Shown here one piece after another: positions 1-7,500 of a stretch of 12,197 nucleotides of DNA. The position numbers were made by a program, and so were the translations under genes. Every line of letters begins with the position of its first letter. The stretch's first letter is position 1. The notes below the pieces were generated by a model. That model had not been told where the DNA came from and searched no databases. It saw nothing but the letters and a program-made list of their open reading frames with translations. Source of the stretch: Chloroflexota bacterium (lineage in GTDB: Bacteria; Chloroflexota; Dormibacteria; Dormibacterales; Dormibacteraceae); NCBI GenBank assembly GCA_005879675.1, contig VBJE01000146.1, positions 1-12,197 on the forward strand, given 5' to 3'.

Positions 1-1661
1 TCCTCTGAGTAGTTCCGCTGCTCGCCAAGGTCGCGGCCGAGAAAGACGAGCTCCTCCTTGTGGCCCATGGTCACGGTGCCGAGCTTCTCCGACATACCCC
101 ATTGGGTGACCATGCGCCGCGCCATCTGCGTCGCCCGCTGGATGTCGTTCTCGGCGCCGGAGGTGATGTCGCCGTAGACGATCTCCTCCGCCACTCGGCC
201 GCCCATGATGCCGGCGATCTGGTCCATCAGCTCGTCGCGCGAGATGAGGTACTTGTCCTCCTCAGGCAGGCTCAGCGTCCAGCCGAGCGCCATGCCGCGG
301 GAGATGATCGAAACCTTGTGCACCGGGTCGGTGTGCGGCAGCGCCTTCATGACCAGCGCGTGCCCAGTCTCGTGGTAGGCGATGACCTCTTTCTCCTTTT
401 CGGAGATGCGCCTGCTCTTGCGCTCGGGGCCCGCGATCACGCGGGCGATCGCCTCCTCGAGCTCGTCCATGCCGATTACCTTCTTGTTGGCGCGGGCGGC
501 GAGGATCGCGGCCTCGTTGATGAGGTTCGAGAGGTCCGCGCCGCTGAAGCCCGGCGTCTGGCGGGCCAGCACGTCGAGGTCGACGGTCGAGTCGAGCGGC
601 TTGTTGCGCGCGTGCACGTCGAGGATCTCGCGCCGGCCCTTGATGTCCGGGCGGTCGAGGGTGACGTGGCGGTCGAACCGACCCGGGCGCAGCAGCGCCG
701 GGTCGAGCACGTCGGGCCGGTTGGTGGCCGCGATGACGATGACGTGCGTGTTGGTGTCGAAGCCGTCCATCTCCACGAGCAGCTGGTTGAGGGTCTGCTC
801 GCGCTCGTCGTGTCCTCCGCCCAGGCCCGCGCCGCGCTGGCGGCCGACGGCGTCGATTTCGTCCACGAAGACGATGCAGGGCGAGTTCTTCTTCGCCTGG
901 TCGAAGAGGTCGCGGACGCGGCTCGCGCCGACGCCGACGAACATCTCCACGAACTCCGAGCCGGAGATCGAGAAGAAGGGCACGCCGGCTTCGCCGGCGA
1001 CCGCCTTGCTGAGCAGGGTCTTGCCGGTTCCGGGAGGCCCGACCAGCAGCACGCCCTTGGGGATGCGCGCGCCGAGGGCGACGAACTTCTCGGGGTACTT
1101 GAGGAACTCGACGATCTCGCTCAGCTCCTGTTTAGCCTCGTCCACCCCCGCGACGTCCGCGAATGTGATCGCAGGCTTGTCGCCCGCGATCATGCGCGCG
1201 CGCGAGCGCCCGAATGAGATCGCCTGGTTGTTGCCGCTCTGCGTCTGGCGCAGGACCCACCACATGAAGGCGGCGATCAGGATGACCAGGATGATGTTCG
1301 GCAGCAGGACGCTGATCAGGTAGCTGCCGGTCTGGCTCTTCTCGAACTTGACCGTGACCGTGGCGCCGTTTCCGCCCTGCACGGTGTAGGTGCGGAGGTC
1401 GTCCATGTACTTGCACTCGCCCGAGCAGTCGGGCAGCACGACGTTGTGCTTCTTGCCGTCGATATCGGTGACCGCGCCGTCGGTGCCGGAGATGTCCACG
1501 ATCCGCACCTGGCCCTGAGCGGCCTTCGTCATCATGGTCGAGAAGTCCCAGTCCCCCTGGTTCTGGCTGTTCTGAATCGAGCTCCAGGTGAACCAGAAGA
1601 TGAGGCCGAGGACGACGACCAATGCGAAATAAAACAGGCTGGAGCGGGGGAAACGACTCAA
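1..1661 (-). CDS. ftsH: ATP-dependent zinc metalloprotease FtsH (3' end beyond window)
   Basis: Membrane-anchored AAA+ protease that extracts and degrades membrane and short-lived cytosolic proteins as a hexamer. Visible in order: TM helix about 9-26, extracytoplasmic domain about 27-113, TM helix about 114-136, AAA domain with Walker A GPPGTGKT at 208-215 and Walker B ending DEID at 267-270, then the M41 peptidase domain with zinc motif HETGH at 430-434 and the third ligand Asp506 in ENDIQRAT. The reading frame is open at base 1 after 553 codons, so roughly 60-100 C-terminal residues are missing by comparison with the usual 610-650 residue family length. The start is TTG at 1661, preceded by AGGAG (1669-1673) at 7-base spacing and overlapping the tilS stop as TTGA, suggesting translational coupling. 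The extracytoplasmic domain carries a Cys79/Cys83 pair, which I do not recall as a general FtsH feature. Confidence 0.97.
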   Translation of the reverse strand, partial: MSRFPRSSLFYFALVVVLGLIFWFTWSSIQNSQNQGDWDFSTMMTKAAQGQVRIVDISGTDGAVTDIDGKKHNVVLPDCSGECKYMDDLRTYTVQGGNGATVTVKFEKSQTGSYLISVLLPNIILVILIAAFMWWVLRQTQSGNNQAISFGRSRARMIAGDKPAITFADVAGVDEAKQELSEIVEFLKYPEKFVALGARIPKGVLLVGPPGTGKTLLSKAVAGEAGVPFFSISGSEFVEMFVGVGASRVRDLFDQAKKNSPCIVFVDEIDAVGRQRGAGLGGGHDEREQTLNQLLVEMDGFDTNTHVIVIAATNRPDVLDPALLRPGRFDRHVTLDRPDIKGRREILDVHARNKPLDSTVDLDVLARQTPGFSGADLSNLINEAAILAARANKKVIGMDELEEAIARVIAGPERKSRRISEKEKEVIAYHETGHALVMKALPHTDPVHKVSIISRGMALGWTLSLPEEDKYLISRDELMDQIAGIMGGRVAEEIVYGDITSGAENDIQRATQMARRMVTQWGMSEKLGTVTMGHKEELVFLGRDLGEQRNYSE

Positions 1662-2959
1662 CTCAGATCTCCTAATTCTTGCGCCCTGCGCGCGCCCGGC
1701 GCTCGAGGGGTTTCTAGCCTAGCAACTTTCCGCGCCGGTAGAGCCGGCATAGGGGTAAGCGCCACATGCCTGCCCGGCTCGCCGAGCGGGCTCGCAAGCT
1801 CCGCGTCGACCGTGATGCCCGGCACCCACGCAAGGCGCTCGCCGGCGAAGACCAGCGGCCAGGCGTCGCGGTCCTCACGCGGCACGCGCGCGTCGACGAA
1901 GACGTCCTGGAGCTTGCGCGTGCCTCTACCCCCGAGCGGGCGGAGGCGAAGACCCGGCCGGCGGTAGCCGACCCGCAGCTGCGATCCCTCGCGCAGGTGC
2001 ACCGCGCCGCTGTCGTCGCACCCGGCGCAGGCCATCACCTCGAGCCGAGGGGGTGTTTCCGACCGGTGCCGCGACGGGACCACCTGCATGAGCTGACCCA
2101 CGATACGGAAACGCAGGCCGCCGGGAAGATCGACGCCCCTCCCTCCCCGGCCGGGCCGTGTCAGCCTGAGCATCGCTCGCAGGTGGCTCCTGGACAGGCC
2201 AGGCTGCCGGCCGCCCGCCTCGGCGTAGAGCCTCTTGAGCACCTCGGTCGCGCCGGGCTCGGTCATGCCCTGGATACGGCCGCGAGTAACGGGCGCCGCG
2301 GCGATGTCCTCCGCCGCTGCCTGGAGGCGCGCCGCGGCGAGCGCCGCGGCATGGAAGCGGCGGGTGATCCCGGGCCGGTCGCGCTCGAGCGCCGGGAGAA
2401 GGAAAAGACGCGCGCGGACGCGCGCGAACCGCTCGTCCAGGTTGGACGGGTCCTGGTGCGCGCTGATCCCGCGCTCGGCCAGGAAGGCGCTCACGTCCTT
2501 TCTCCAGACGTGAAGCATCGGGCGCACGAAGTGGCCGCGCCGCGCGGGCATGCCGCGAAAACCTGCGAGGCCACAGCCGCGCAGCATGTGGAGGACGACG
2601 CCCTCGACGAGGTCGTCGGCGGTGTGCGCGAGGGCGACCAGTCCGGCGCCTGCCGCGAGTCGCGCGCGCTCGAGGAACGCATAGCGCAGCTCGCGGGCGG
2701 CAGCCTGGAGCGATCCCTTGCGCAGTGGCTCCGTGCGCCGTTCGGTGATCACCACGAGCCCGAGCCGTGCGCAGAGATCACCGACGTCTCGCGCCACCGA
2801 GTCCGAGCCGTCGCGGAGCGCGTGGTCATAGTGCGCGGCGACGACGTCGCGGCCGGCTTCATGCAAGGCGATCAGCAGGGCCGTTGAGTCCGGCCCGCCC
2901 GAGACCGCGACCAGGACCCGGCCGTCGGGGACAGGGGCGAGGATCTCTTGCGGGGTCAT
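1658..2959 (-). CDS. tilS: tRNA(Ile)-lysidine synthase TilS
   Basis: ATP-dependent enzyme that converts C34 of the CAU-anticodon tRNA-Ile2 to lysidine, changing its identity from Met to Ile. The N-terminal PP-loop ATP pyrophosphatase domain has SGGPDS at 20-25, an AARELRY segment at 87-93 and AHTADD at 111-116; these match the family except that the usual DDQxET is DDLVEG here. The C-terminal substrate-binding domain (about 330-395) shows the family pattern of RPLGGRGTRKLQDVFVDARV. At 433 residues the length is normal. ATG at 2959 lies 7 bases after the encoded CCA end of the upstream tRNA, so no independent Shine-Dalgarno sequence exists outside the tRNA. The stop overlaps the ftsH TTG start. 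The tRNA immediately upstream has a CAU anticodon and might be its substrate, but Met versus Ile2 identity is unresolved. Confidence 0.95.
   Translation of the reverse strand: MTPQEILAPVPDGRVLVAVSGGPDSTALLIALHEAGRDVVAAHYDHALRDGSDSVARDVGDLCARLGLVVITERRTEPLRKGSLQAAARELRYAFLERARLAAGAGLVALAHTADDLVEGVVLHMLRGCGLAGFRGMPARRGHFVRPMLHVWRKDVSAFLAERGISAHQDPSNLDERFARVRARLFLLPALERDRPGITRRFHAAALAAARLQAAAEDIAAAPVTRGRIQGMTEPGATEVLKRLYAEAGGRQPGLSRSHLRAMLRLTRPGRGGRGVDLPGGLRFRIVGQLMQVVPSRHRSETPPRLEVMACAGCDDSGAVHLREGSQLRVGYRRPGLRLRPLGGRGTRKLQDVFVDARVPREDRDAWPLVFAGERLAWVPGITVDAELASPLGEPGRHVALTPMPALPARKVARLETPRAPGARRAQELGDLS
1669..1673 (-). promoter_or_regulatory. Ribosome binding site of ftsH
   Basis: AGGAG on the minus strand, 7 bases before the TTG codon at 1661. 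It lies inside the end of tilS and supports the TTG start, which overlaps the tilS stop codon. Confidence 0.75.
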
Positions 2960-2966
2960 CGGGCCA

Positions 2967-3042
2967 TGGTGGTGCCGGGTGGACTCGAACCACCGACAAC
3001 GCGATTATGAGTCGCGCGCTCTACCACCTGAGCTACGGCACC
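2967..3042 (-). tRNA. tRNA with CAU anticodon (elongator tRNA-Met or tRNA-Ile2)
   Basis: A 76-nt cloverleaf with encoded CCA. Acceptor stem GGTGCCG/CGGCACC pairs perfectly, including G1-C72, so it is not an initiator. The D arm is GCTC/GAGC, the anticodon arm is CGCGA-CTCATAA-TCGCG, the variable loop is TTGTC, the T arm is GGTGG/CCACC with loop TTCGAGT, and the discriminator is A73. A CAU anticodon is shared by elongator Met and the TilS substrate Ile2. C29-G41, U12-A23, A38 and A73 fit Ile, but pair 4-69 is G-C rather than the C-G favoured by E. coli TilS and IleRS, and some bacterial tRNA-Met also carry C29-G41. The gene lies between a small basic ORF and tilS and has no recognisable promoter of its own. 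Confidence 0.93.
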
Positions 3043-3060
3043 GCGCGGGACCTCAGGGGT

Positions 3061-3098
3061 CCCCGCGAAATCGCGGCGAAGCCTCTGATTTCGCGGGG
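3061..3098 (-). repeat. Perfect 12-bp inverted repeat (hairpin) between small ORF and tRNA
   Basis: Arms 3061-3072 and 3087-3098 are perfect reverse complements (CCCCGCGAAATC / GATTTCGCGGGG) around a 14-base loop that could itself form a small GGC-TTC-GCC stem. On the minus strand it lies after the stop of the small basic ORF and before the CAU tRNA. No U-rich tract follows, so a classic intrinsic terminator is not supported. A second, mutually exclusive inverted repeat (gggacc 3047-3052 with ggtccc 3058-3063) shares bases 3061-3063. Possible roles are RNA processing, attenuation or mRNA 3'-end protection. Confidence 0.8.
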
Positions 3099-3104
3099 TC
3101 CAGC

Positions 3105-3188
3105 TTAACGAGCGGTGTGCGCCCGCGCCTTCAGCTTGCGCTTCTTCTTCCGGTGCTTGGCGATCGCTACCCGCTTTCTCTTGTTCAT
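3105..3188 (-). CDS. 27-residue highly basic protein, possible small ribosomal protein (bS22/mS38-like)
   Basis: The ORF encodes 27 residues, more than half of them Lys, Arg or His, with the core AKHRKKKRKLKARA. It ends in TAA and begins at ATG 3188, with AAGGAA directly before it (spacing only about 2 bases). An in-frame GTG at 3203 would give 32 residues but has no clear Shine-Dalgarno. The composition and KHRK core recall the tiny ribosomal proteins bS22 and the AURKAIP1/COX24 (mS38) family, but this is resemblance by eye only. It sits between two tRNA genes in a cluster of translation genes, which fits a ribosome-associated role. It is too short for most gene callers. Codons are AAG/CGC-rich like the neighbours. 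Confidence 0.6.
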   Translation of the reverse strand: MNKRKRVAIAKHRKKKRKLKARAHTAR

Positions 3189-3232
3189 TTCCTTGCGACA
3201 CACACGAGTGGCCGAATGGCTTGGGATCAGGT

Positions 3233-3307
3233 TGGTTGCGGAGGTCGGATTCGAACCGACGACCTTCGGGTTATGAGCCCGACGAGCTGCCGCTGCTCCA
3301 CTCCGCG
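3233..3307 (-). tRNA. Initiator tRNA-fMet (CAU)
   Basis: A 75-nt cloverleaf with encoded CCA. Initiator hallmarks are all visible: a C1 x A72 mismatch at the end of the acceptor stem (CGCGGAG/CTCCGCA), three consecutive G-C pairs in the anticodon stem (TCGGG-CTCATAA-CCCGA), A73 and the T loop TTCGAAT. The D loop is short (AGCGGCA). The gene begins 20 bases after the ftsB stop codon and appears to have its own -10 box in that gap. Confidence 0.97.
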
Positions 3308-3313
3308 TCTGCC

Positions 3314-3319
3314 AGTATA
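3314..3319 (-). promoter_or_regulatory. Putative -10 box of tRNA-fMet
   Basis: TATACT on the minus strand in the 20-base gap between ftsB and tRNA-fMet. A transcript initiating 7 bases after the hexamer would begin at 3307, the mature 5' end of the tRNA. No convincing -35 element lies 16-18 bases upstream, inside ftsB. Confidence 0.5.
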
Positions 3320-3327
3320 CCCGCCCC

Positions 3328-3678
3328 CTAGCGATGGGCCGGCGGGGACGGCGAGGGCGACGCGGTCGTGACGAGGTACAGCTTTTCGTTGGGTTTGGCG
3401 TAGCCGTTTCGCCGCGCCTCCTCCTCGTCCGCGGTGCCTGACTGCAGCGCCTGAACGTCCTTCTTGTAGCCCGCGTTCTGGGCCACGATCTCCGCGTTCT
3501 GACGGCGAAGCTCGGTGACCTGCTGGCTCAGGCGGTGGCTGACGAACGCCTCCTGCGCGAACGCCACCCCGGCCCACAGCAGGGCCACGGCGACGGCGAT
3601 GAGGATGACGATGTTGCGCACGCCGAAGGTGCTCGTGCGCACGCTGCCCGCAACGGTCAAGGCTCTGGTGTGTCTCAT
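3328..3678 (-). CDS. ftsB: FtsB/DivIC-type septum formation initiator family protein
   Basis: Small bitopic division protein that in studied bacteria pairs with FtsL and FtsQ/DivIB at the septum. The 116 residues show a short cytoplasmic N-terminus (1-21), one TM helix at about 22-41, a polar heptad-like coiled coil at about 47-80, and the family signature EEEARRNGYAKPNEKLYLV at about 84-103, followed by a Pro/Ser tail. ATG at 3678 has CAGGAA about 10 bases upstream. It lies 50 bases after mazG and 20 bases before tRNA-fMet. The position between mazG and tilS matches divIC in Bacillus and ftsB-like genes in Actinobacteria. FtsB versus DivIC is only a naming choice; assignment to the family is firm. 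Confidence 0.92.
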   Translation of the reverse strand: MRHTRALTVAGSVRTSTFGVRNIVILIAVAVALLWAGVAFAQEAFVSHRLSQQVTELRRQNAEIVAQNAGYKKDVQALQSGTADEEEARRNGYAKPNEKLYLVTTASPSPSPPAHR

Positions 3679-3728
3679 GCTGCGACGTTCCTGTGAAGGT
3701 TGGCGGAGGCGCCGACTATAGCAAATGG

Positions 3729-4502
3729 TTACCTGGACTTCTCCCAGAGACGGAGCTTTTCGTCCTGGTCGAGGTCGGTGAAGGTTTTGCCCTCGCGTCG
3801 CAGCGTCGACTCAGCGGCCGCGAAACGGCGGCGGAATCTCCGCCCCGCAACCCTCAGCGCATCCTCCGGGTTCACCTTCAACGTCCGCGCGAGCGAGACG
3901 ATCGCGAAGAGCAGGTCGCCCAGTTCCTCGAACGCGCGGTCGCGGTCCCCCGCTTCGGCGAGCTCGCGCGCCTCCTCCCCCACCGACTCGGCGGCCGCGC
4001 CGGGCGACGCGAAATCAAAGCCGACACGCGCGGCTCGTTTCTGCAGGCCGAGCGTCCACGCGAGCGCGGGAAGCGTCTCCGGCACGCGCTCGACGACGGA
4101 CTCCTCGCTCCCGGCCTCACGCGACTCGCGCATCTTCTGGTGCTCCCAGTTGCGGAGGACCTCGTCGGCGTTTGCGACCGATGTGTCTCCGAAGACGTGC
4201 GGGTGGCGCTTGACCATCTTGGCCGCCACAGCCTCGGAGACCCCGGCCGCGTCAAAGCGGCCTCCCTCGGCAGCGATCTCGGCATGCATGGCGACCTGGA
4301 GGAGGACGTCGCCGAGCTCTTCCATCATCCTGGCCTCGTCGCCAGAGTCGATGGCCTCGAGCAGCTCGTAGGTCTCCTCGAGCAGGTAAGGGCGCAGCGA
4401 CTCGTGCGTCTGCTCGCGATCCCACGGACAACCGTCCGGCGCACGCAGGCGGTGCACGACCTCGAAGATCGCCGCCACGCCGTCCGAGAAGGCCTTGTCC
4501 AT
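3729..4502 (-). CDS. mazG: Nucleoside triphosphate pyrophosphohydrolase MazG
   Basis: Hydrolyses (d)NTPs to NMPs and pyrophosphate, clearing aberrant nucleotides. The 257 residues contain two MazG domains. The first has LRAPDGCPWDREQTH (19-33), EETYE (42-46) and EELGD (61-65); the second has the metal-binding pattern GEEARELAEA followed by FEELGDLLFAIVSLAR. This is the full-length bidomain form. ATG at 4502 places the GCPWD motif at the usual distance from the N-terminus. An alternative in-frame GTG at 4526 would overlap the mfd stop as GTGA and add 8 residues, matching the coupling style seen at pth-mfd. Neither start has a clear Shine-Dalgarno. The gene follows mfd directly and precedes ftsB. 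Confidence 0.95.
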   Translation of the reverse strand: MDKAFSDGVAAIFEVVHRLRAPDGCPWDREQTHESLRPYLLEETYELLEAIDSGDEARMMEELGDVLLQVAMHAEIAAEGGRFDAAGVSEAVAAKMVKRHPHVFGDTSVANADEVLRNWEHQKMRESREAGSEESVVERVPETLPALAWTLGLQKRAARVGFDFASPGAAAESVGEEARELAEAGDRDRAFEELGDLLFAIVSLARTLKVNPEDALRVAGRRFRRRFAAAESTLRREGKTFTDLDQDEKLRLWEKSR

Positions 4503-4522
4503 TTCGCCAGATTCTGATTGCT

Positions 4523-7500
4523 TCACGACGCGACCGGCGCGTGGCTGCGCTCGTAGAGCTCGGCCATCTCCTCGAGAAGGGTCATGAGGTTCGCCTGCCA
4601 GCCCTCGCCCTTCCTGCGCATCTTGATGCGGTTCGGCCCGACGGAGATCTGTCCGGCCATCCTGTGCGACAGCTCTTCGACGTCCAGCAGCCGCTGGGGG
4701 TCGACGCGGATGACGATGTCGTGACCTTCGGCGATGACGCCGCGAAGGCCCATGCGCTGCCCACGCAGCTTCACCCGCAGCGAGTACGCGAGGTTGTCGA
4801 GCTGCGCCGGCGCCGTGCCGTAGCGGTCCCTGAGCGACCGCAGCATCGAGTCCAGCTCCTGCTCGTCCTCGGCGTTGGCCAGCTGCCGGTACGCCGTCAG
4901 GCGCAGCTTCTCGTCGCGGATGTAGGAGCGGGGGATGAAGTGGTCGAGCGGCAGGTCGAGGTTCATCTCCGTCGTGGAGAGCACATCCGCGACGGCGGTC
5001 TCCTCCGAGCCGGTGCGCAATTTGGAGACCGCGCTCTGCAGCATCTGCAGGTACATCTCGAAGCCGACCGCGGCGATCGCGCCGTGCTGCTCGGTCCCCA
5101 GCAGGTTGCCCGCGCCTCGGATCTCCAGGTCGCGCAGCGCGATCTTGAAACCCTGGCCCAGCTCGTGCAGGCCGGAGATGACGTCCAGCCTCTTGTCCGC
5201 CCCCTCGGTCAGAGATCGGCGCGGGTCGTAGAGGAAATAGGCGTACGCGCGCCGGCCCGAGCGGCCCACCCGACCTCGCAGCTGGTACATCTGGGCGAGC
5301 CCGAAGCGGTCCGACCGCTCGACGATGATCGTGTTCACGTTCGGGATGTCGAGCCCCGACTCGATGATCGTCGTGCACACGAGCACGTCGTACTTGCCCG
5401 ACTCGAAGTCGACCATCACGGTCGCGAGCTCGTCTTCCGACATCTGCCCGTGGCCCACCGCGACCCGCGCCTCCGGGACCAGGCGGTGCACCCGCTCGGC
5501 GGCCTTCTGGATCGTCCGCACGCGGTTGTGCACGTAGTAGACCTGGCCGCCCCGAGCCAGCTCCCGCTCGATCGCCTCGTGAATCAGCTCGTCGTCGTCG
5601 GCCGTGACGTAGGTCTTGATCGGCTGCCTTTCCTCGGGTGGCGTCTGGATGACGCTCATGTCGCGGATCCCGCCGACCGCCATGTGCAGCGTGCGCGGGA
5701 TGGGCGTCGCCGACAGCGAGAGCACGTCGAGCTGCGTGCGCAGCTTCTTGAGCCGCTCCTTCTGCATCACGCCGAAGCGGTGCTCCTCATCGACGACGAG
5801 AAGACCAAGGCGCTTGAAACGCACGTCGCGCTGGAGGAGCCGATGCGTGCCGACGACGATGTCGACGTGCCCACTCTTCAGACCCTCGACGGTTCGCTCC
5901 TGCGTCTCGTCGTCCACAAACCGCGAGAGCATCTCGACGACGACGGGAAAGTTCTTCAGCCGCTCGCGAAAGACGTGGAAGTGCTGCTGCGCGAGCACAG
6001 TCGTCGGCGCCAGCACCGCGACCTGCTTGCCGCTCATCGCGGCTTTGAACGCCGCGCGCAGCGCGAGCTCGGTCTTGCCGAAGCCCACGTCGCCGCAGAG
6101 CAGGCGGTCCATGGGCCTGTCCGACTCCATGTCGGCTTTGATCTCGGCCAGCGCCGCGACCTGGTCCGGGGTCTCTTCGTAAGGAAATGTCGACTCGAGC
6201 TCCTGCTGCCATGCGGTGTCGGGCGCAAACGCGATGCCCGGGCGTGCTTCGCGCATGGAGTAGATCTTCAGCAGGTCCTCGGCCACGTCCTGCACGACCC
6301 TGCGCGCGCGCCCTCGCGCGCGCGTCCAGTCCGATGTGCCGAGGCGATGCAGGCTGGGGGCGCCTTCCCCGCCGAGGTACTTCTGCACGCGGTCCAGGTT
6401 TTCGACGGGCACGAACAGCCGGTCGCCTTCGGCGTACTCGAGCTCGAGGTATTCGCGGTGCGCGCCTTCGGACTCGATCAGGCGCATGCCCTTGAAGCGC
6501 GCGATGCCGTGGTCGACGTGAACCACCAGCTCATCGAGCGCGAAGTCCAGCGTGAACTCGCGCGTGAGGTCCTCGGCCCGTGTGCGCGCGCGGCCCCCGC
6601 GCGAGGGGCGGCGCACCCGGCCGAACAGCTCGGCGTCGGTGGCCACGTACAGGCCGAGCGCCGGCTGCGTGAACCCGGCGCCCAGGTCGACGGCGGCGTG
6701 CCCAAGCGCGGGCTGAACCTCGAGGTCGAGGTCCAGCTCGACCTCCCGGAGCGCCGCCTTGACGCCCGCTTCGTCGAGCAGCGCCCTCGCGCGCTCGTCC
6801 TGCTCGGTGGCGAGCACGACCGCGGCCGCATCGGCGCGCGCGGCAAACCCAGCCAGCGCGCGCGGCTGGCCGACCAGTGGCTCGCCCGCAAACCAGCCGA
6901 GGTCAAGCGCTTCGGCGGCGCCCTCGCCCGCCGTCACGGTGAGCCTCGGCCTGGCGCCGAAGTCGTCGAGGTGCTGCACGGTCGGCAGCACGAACTGCCG
7001 CGGCAGCTCGCCGCCGCCGGCTTCGGCGGCCGCCAGCATCGCCGTCTCGTCGAGCAGCGTGCGCGCGTCCGTGAGCTGGCGCCTGGGCTCGAAGTCCAGG
7101 ACGACCGCATCGGCGGCCACGTGGTCGAGAAGGGACGGGCGCGATGAGTCGAGGTAAGCGGCGTAGAACTCGATGCCGGCGAACGCCGCCCCGGCGCCCA
7201 GGCGAGTCAGCTCGTCGTCCCATTCGCTGCGCACGTCTCCGCGCAGCGTGTCCAGGGAGACCGAGCTGTGCAGCCGTTCGACCGCCTCCGCGCCGCGGTC
7301 GGGACCGATCAGCAGCTCGCGCCCCGTCCTGATCACCACGTCGCTGACGGCCATCACCGAGCGCTGGTTCTCGGGGTCGAACAGGCGCAGCGTCTCGATG
7401 GCGTCCCCCACCCACTCGGCGCGCACCGGCGCGTCCGCGGCGGACGGAAACACGTCGAGGATCCCCCCGCGCAGGGAGAACTGCCCGCGCTGCTCGACCA

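Noticed and set aside
60..1323. Plus-strand open frames opposite ftsH
   Set aside because: Antisense shadows; the minus strand carries all FtsH motifs.
1766..2887. 373-residue plus-strand open frame opposite tilS
   Set aside because: Low-complexity shadow composition; the TilS frame on the minus strand is convincing.
2965..2967. ATG formed by the last A of the tRNA CCA plus TG as an alternative tilS start
   Set aside because: It is 8 bases from the tilS ATG and therefore out of frame.
3061..3098. Intrinsic terminator after the small basic ORF
   Set aside because: The stem is strong, but no T-run follows on the minus strand and tRNA/tilS lie directly downstream without a promoter I can see.
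2956..3201. 81-residue minus-strand frame spanning the small basic ORF and the CAU tRNA
   Set aside because: It reads through a tRNA gene in a frame unrelated to the basic peptide, which is in another frame.
4503..5378. Long upstream extension of the mazG frame
   Set aside because: The extension runs through mfd out of frame and is Arg/Ala/Gly-rich; MazG homology begins near 4502.
4541..7147. 868-residue plus-strand open frame opposite mfd
   Set aside because: High-GC antisense shadow of mfd. It is Arg/His/Val/Leu-rich without domain motifs, while the opposite strand gives an intact Mfd.
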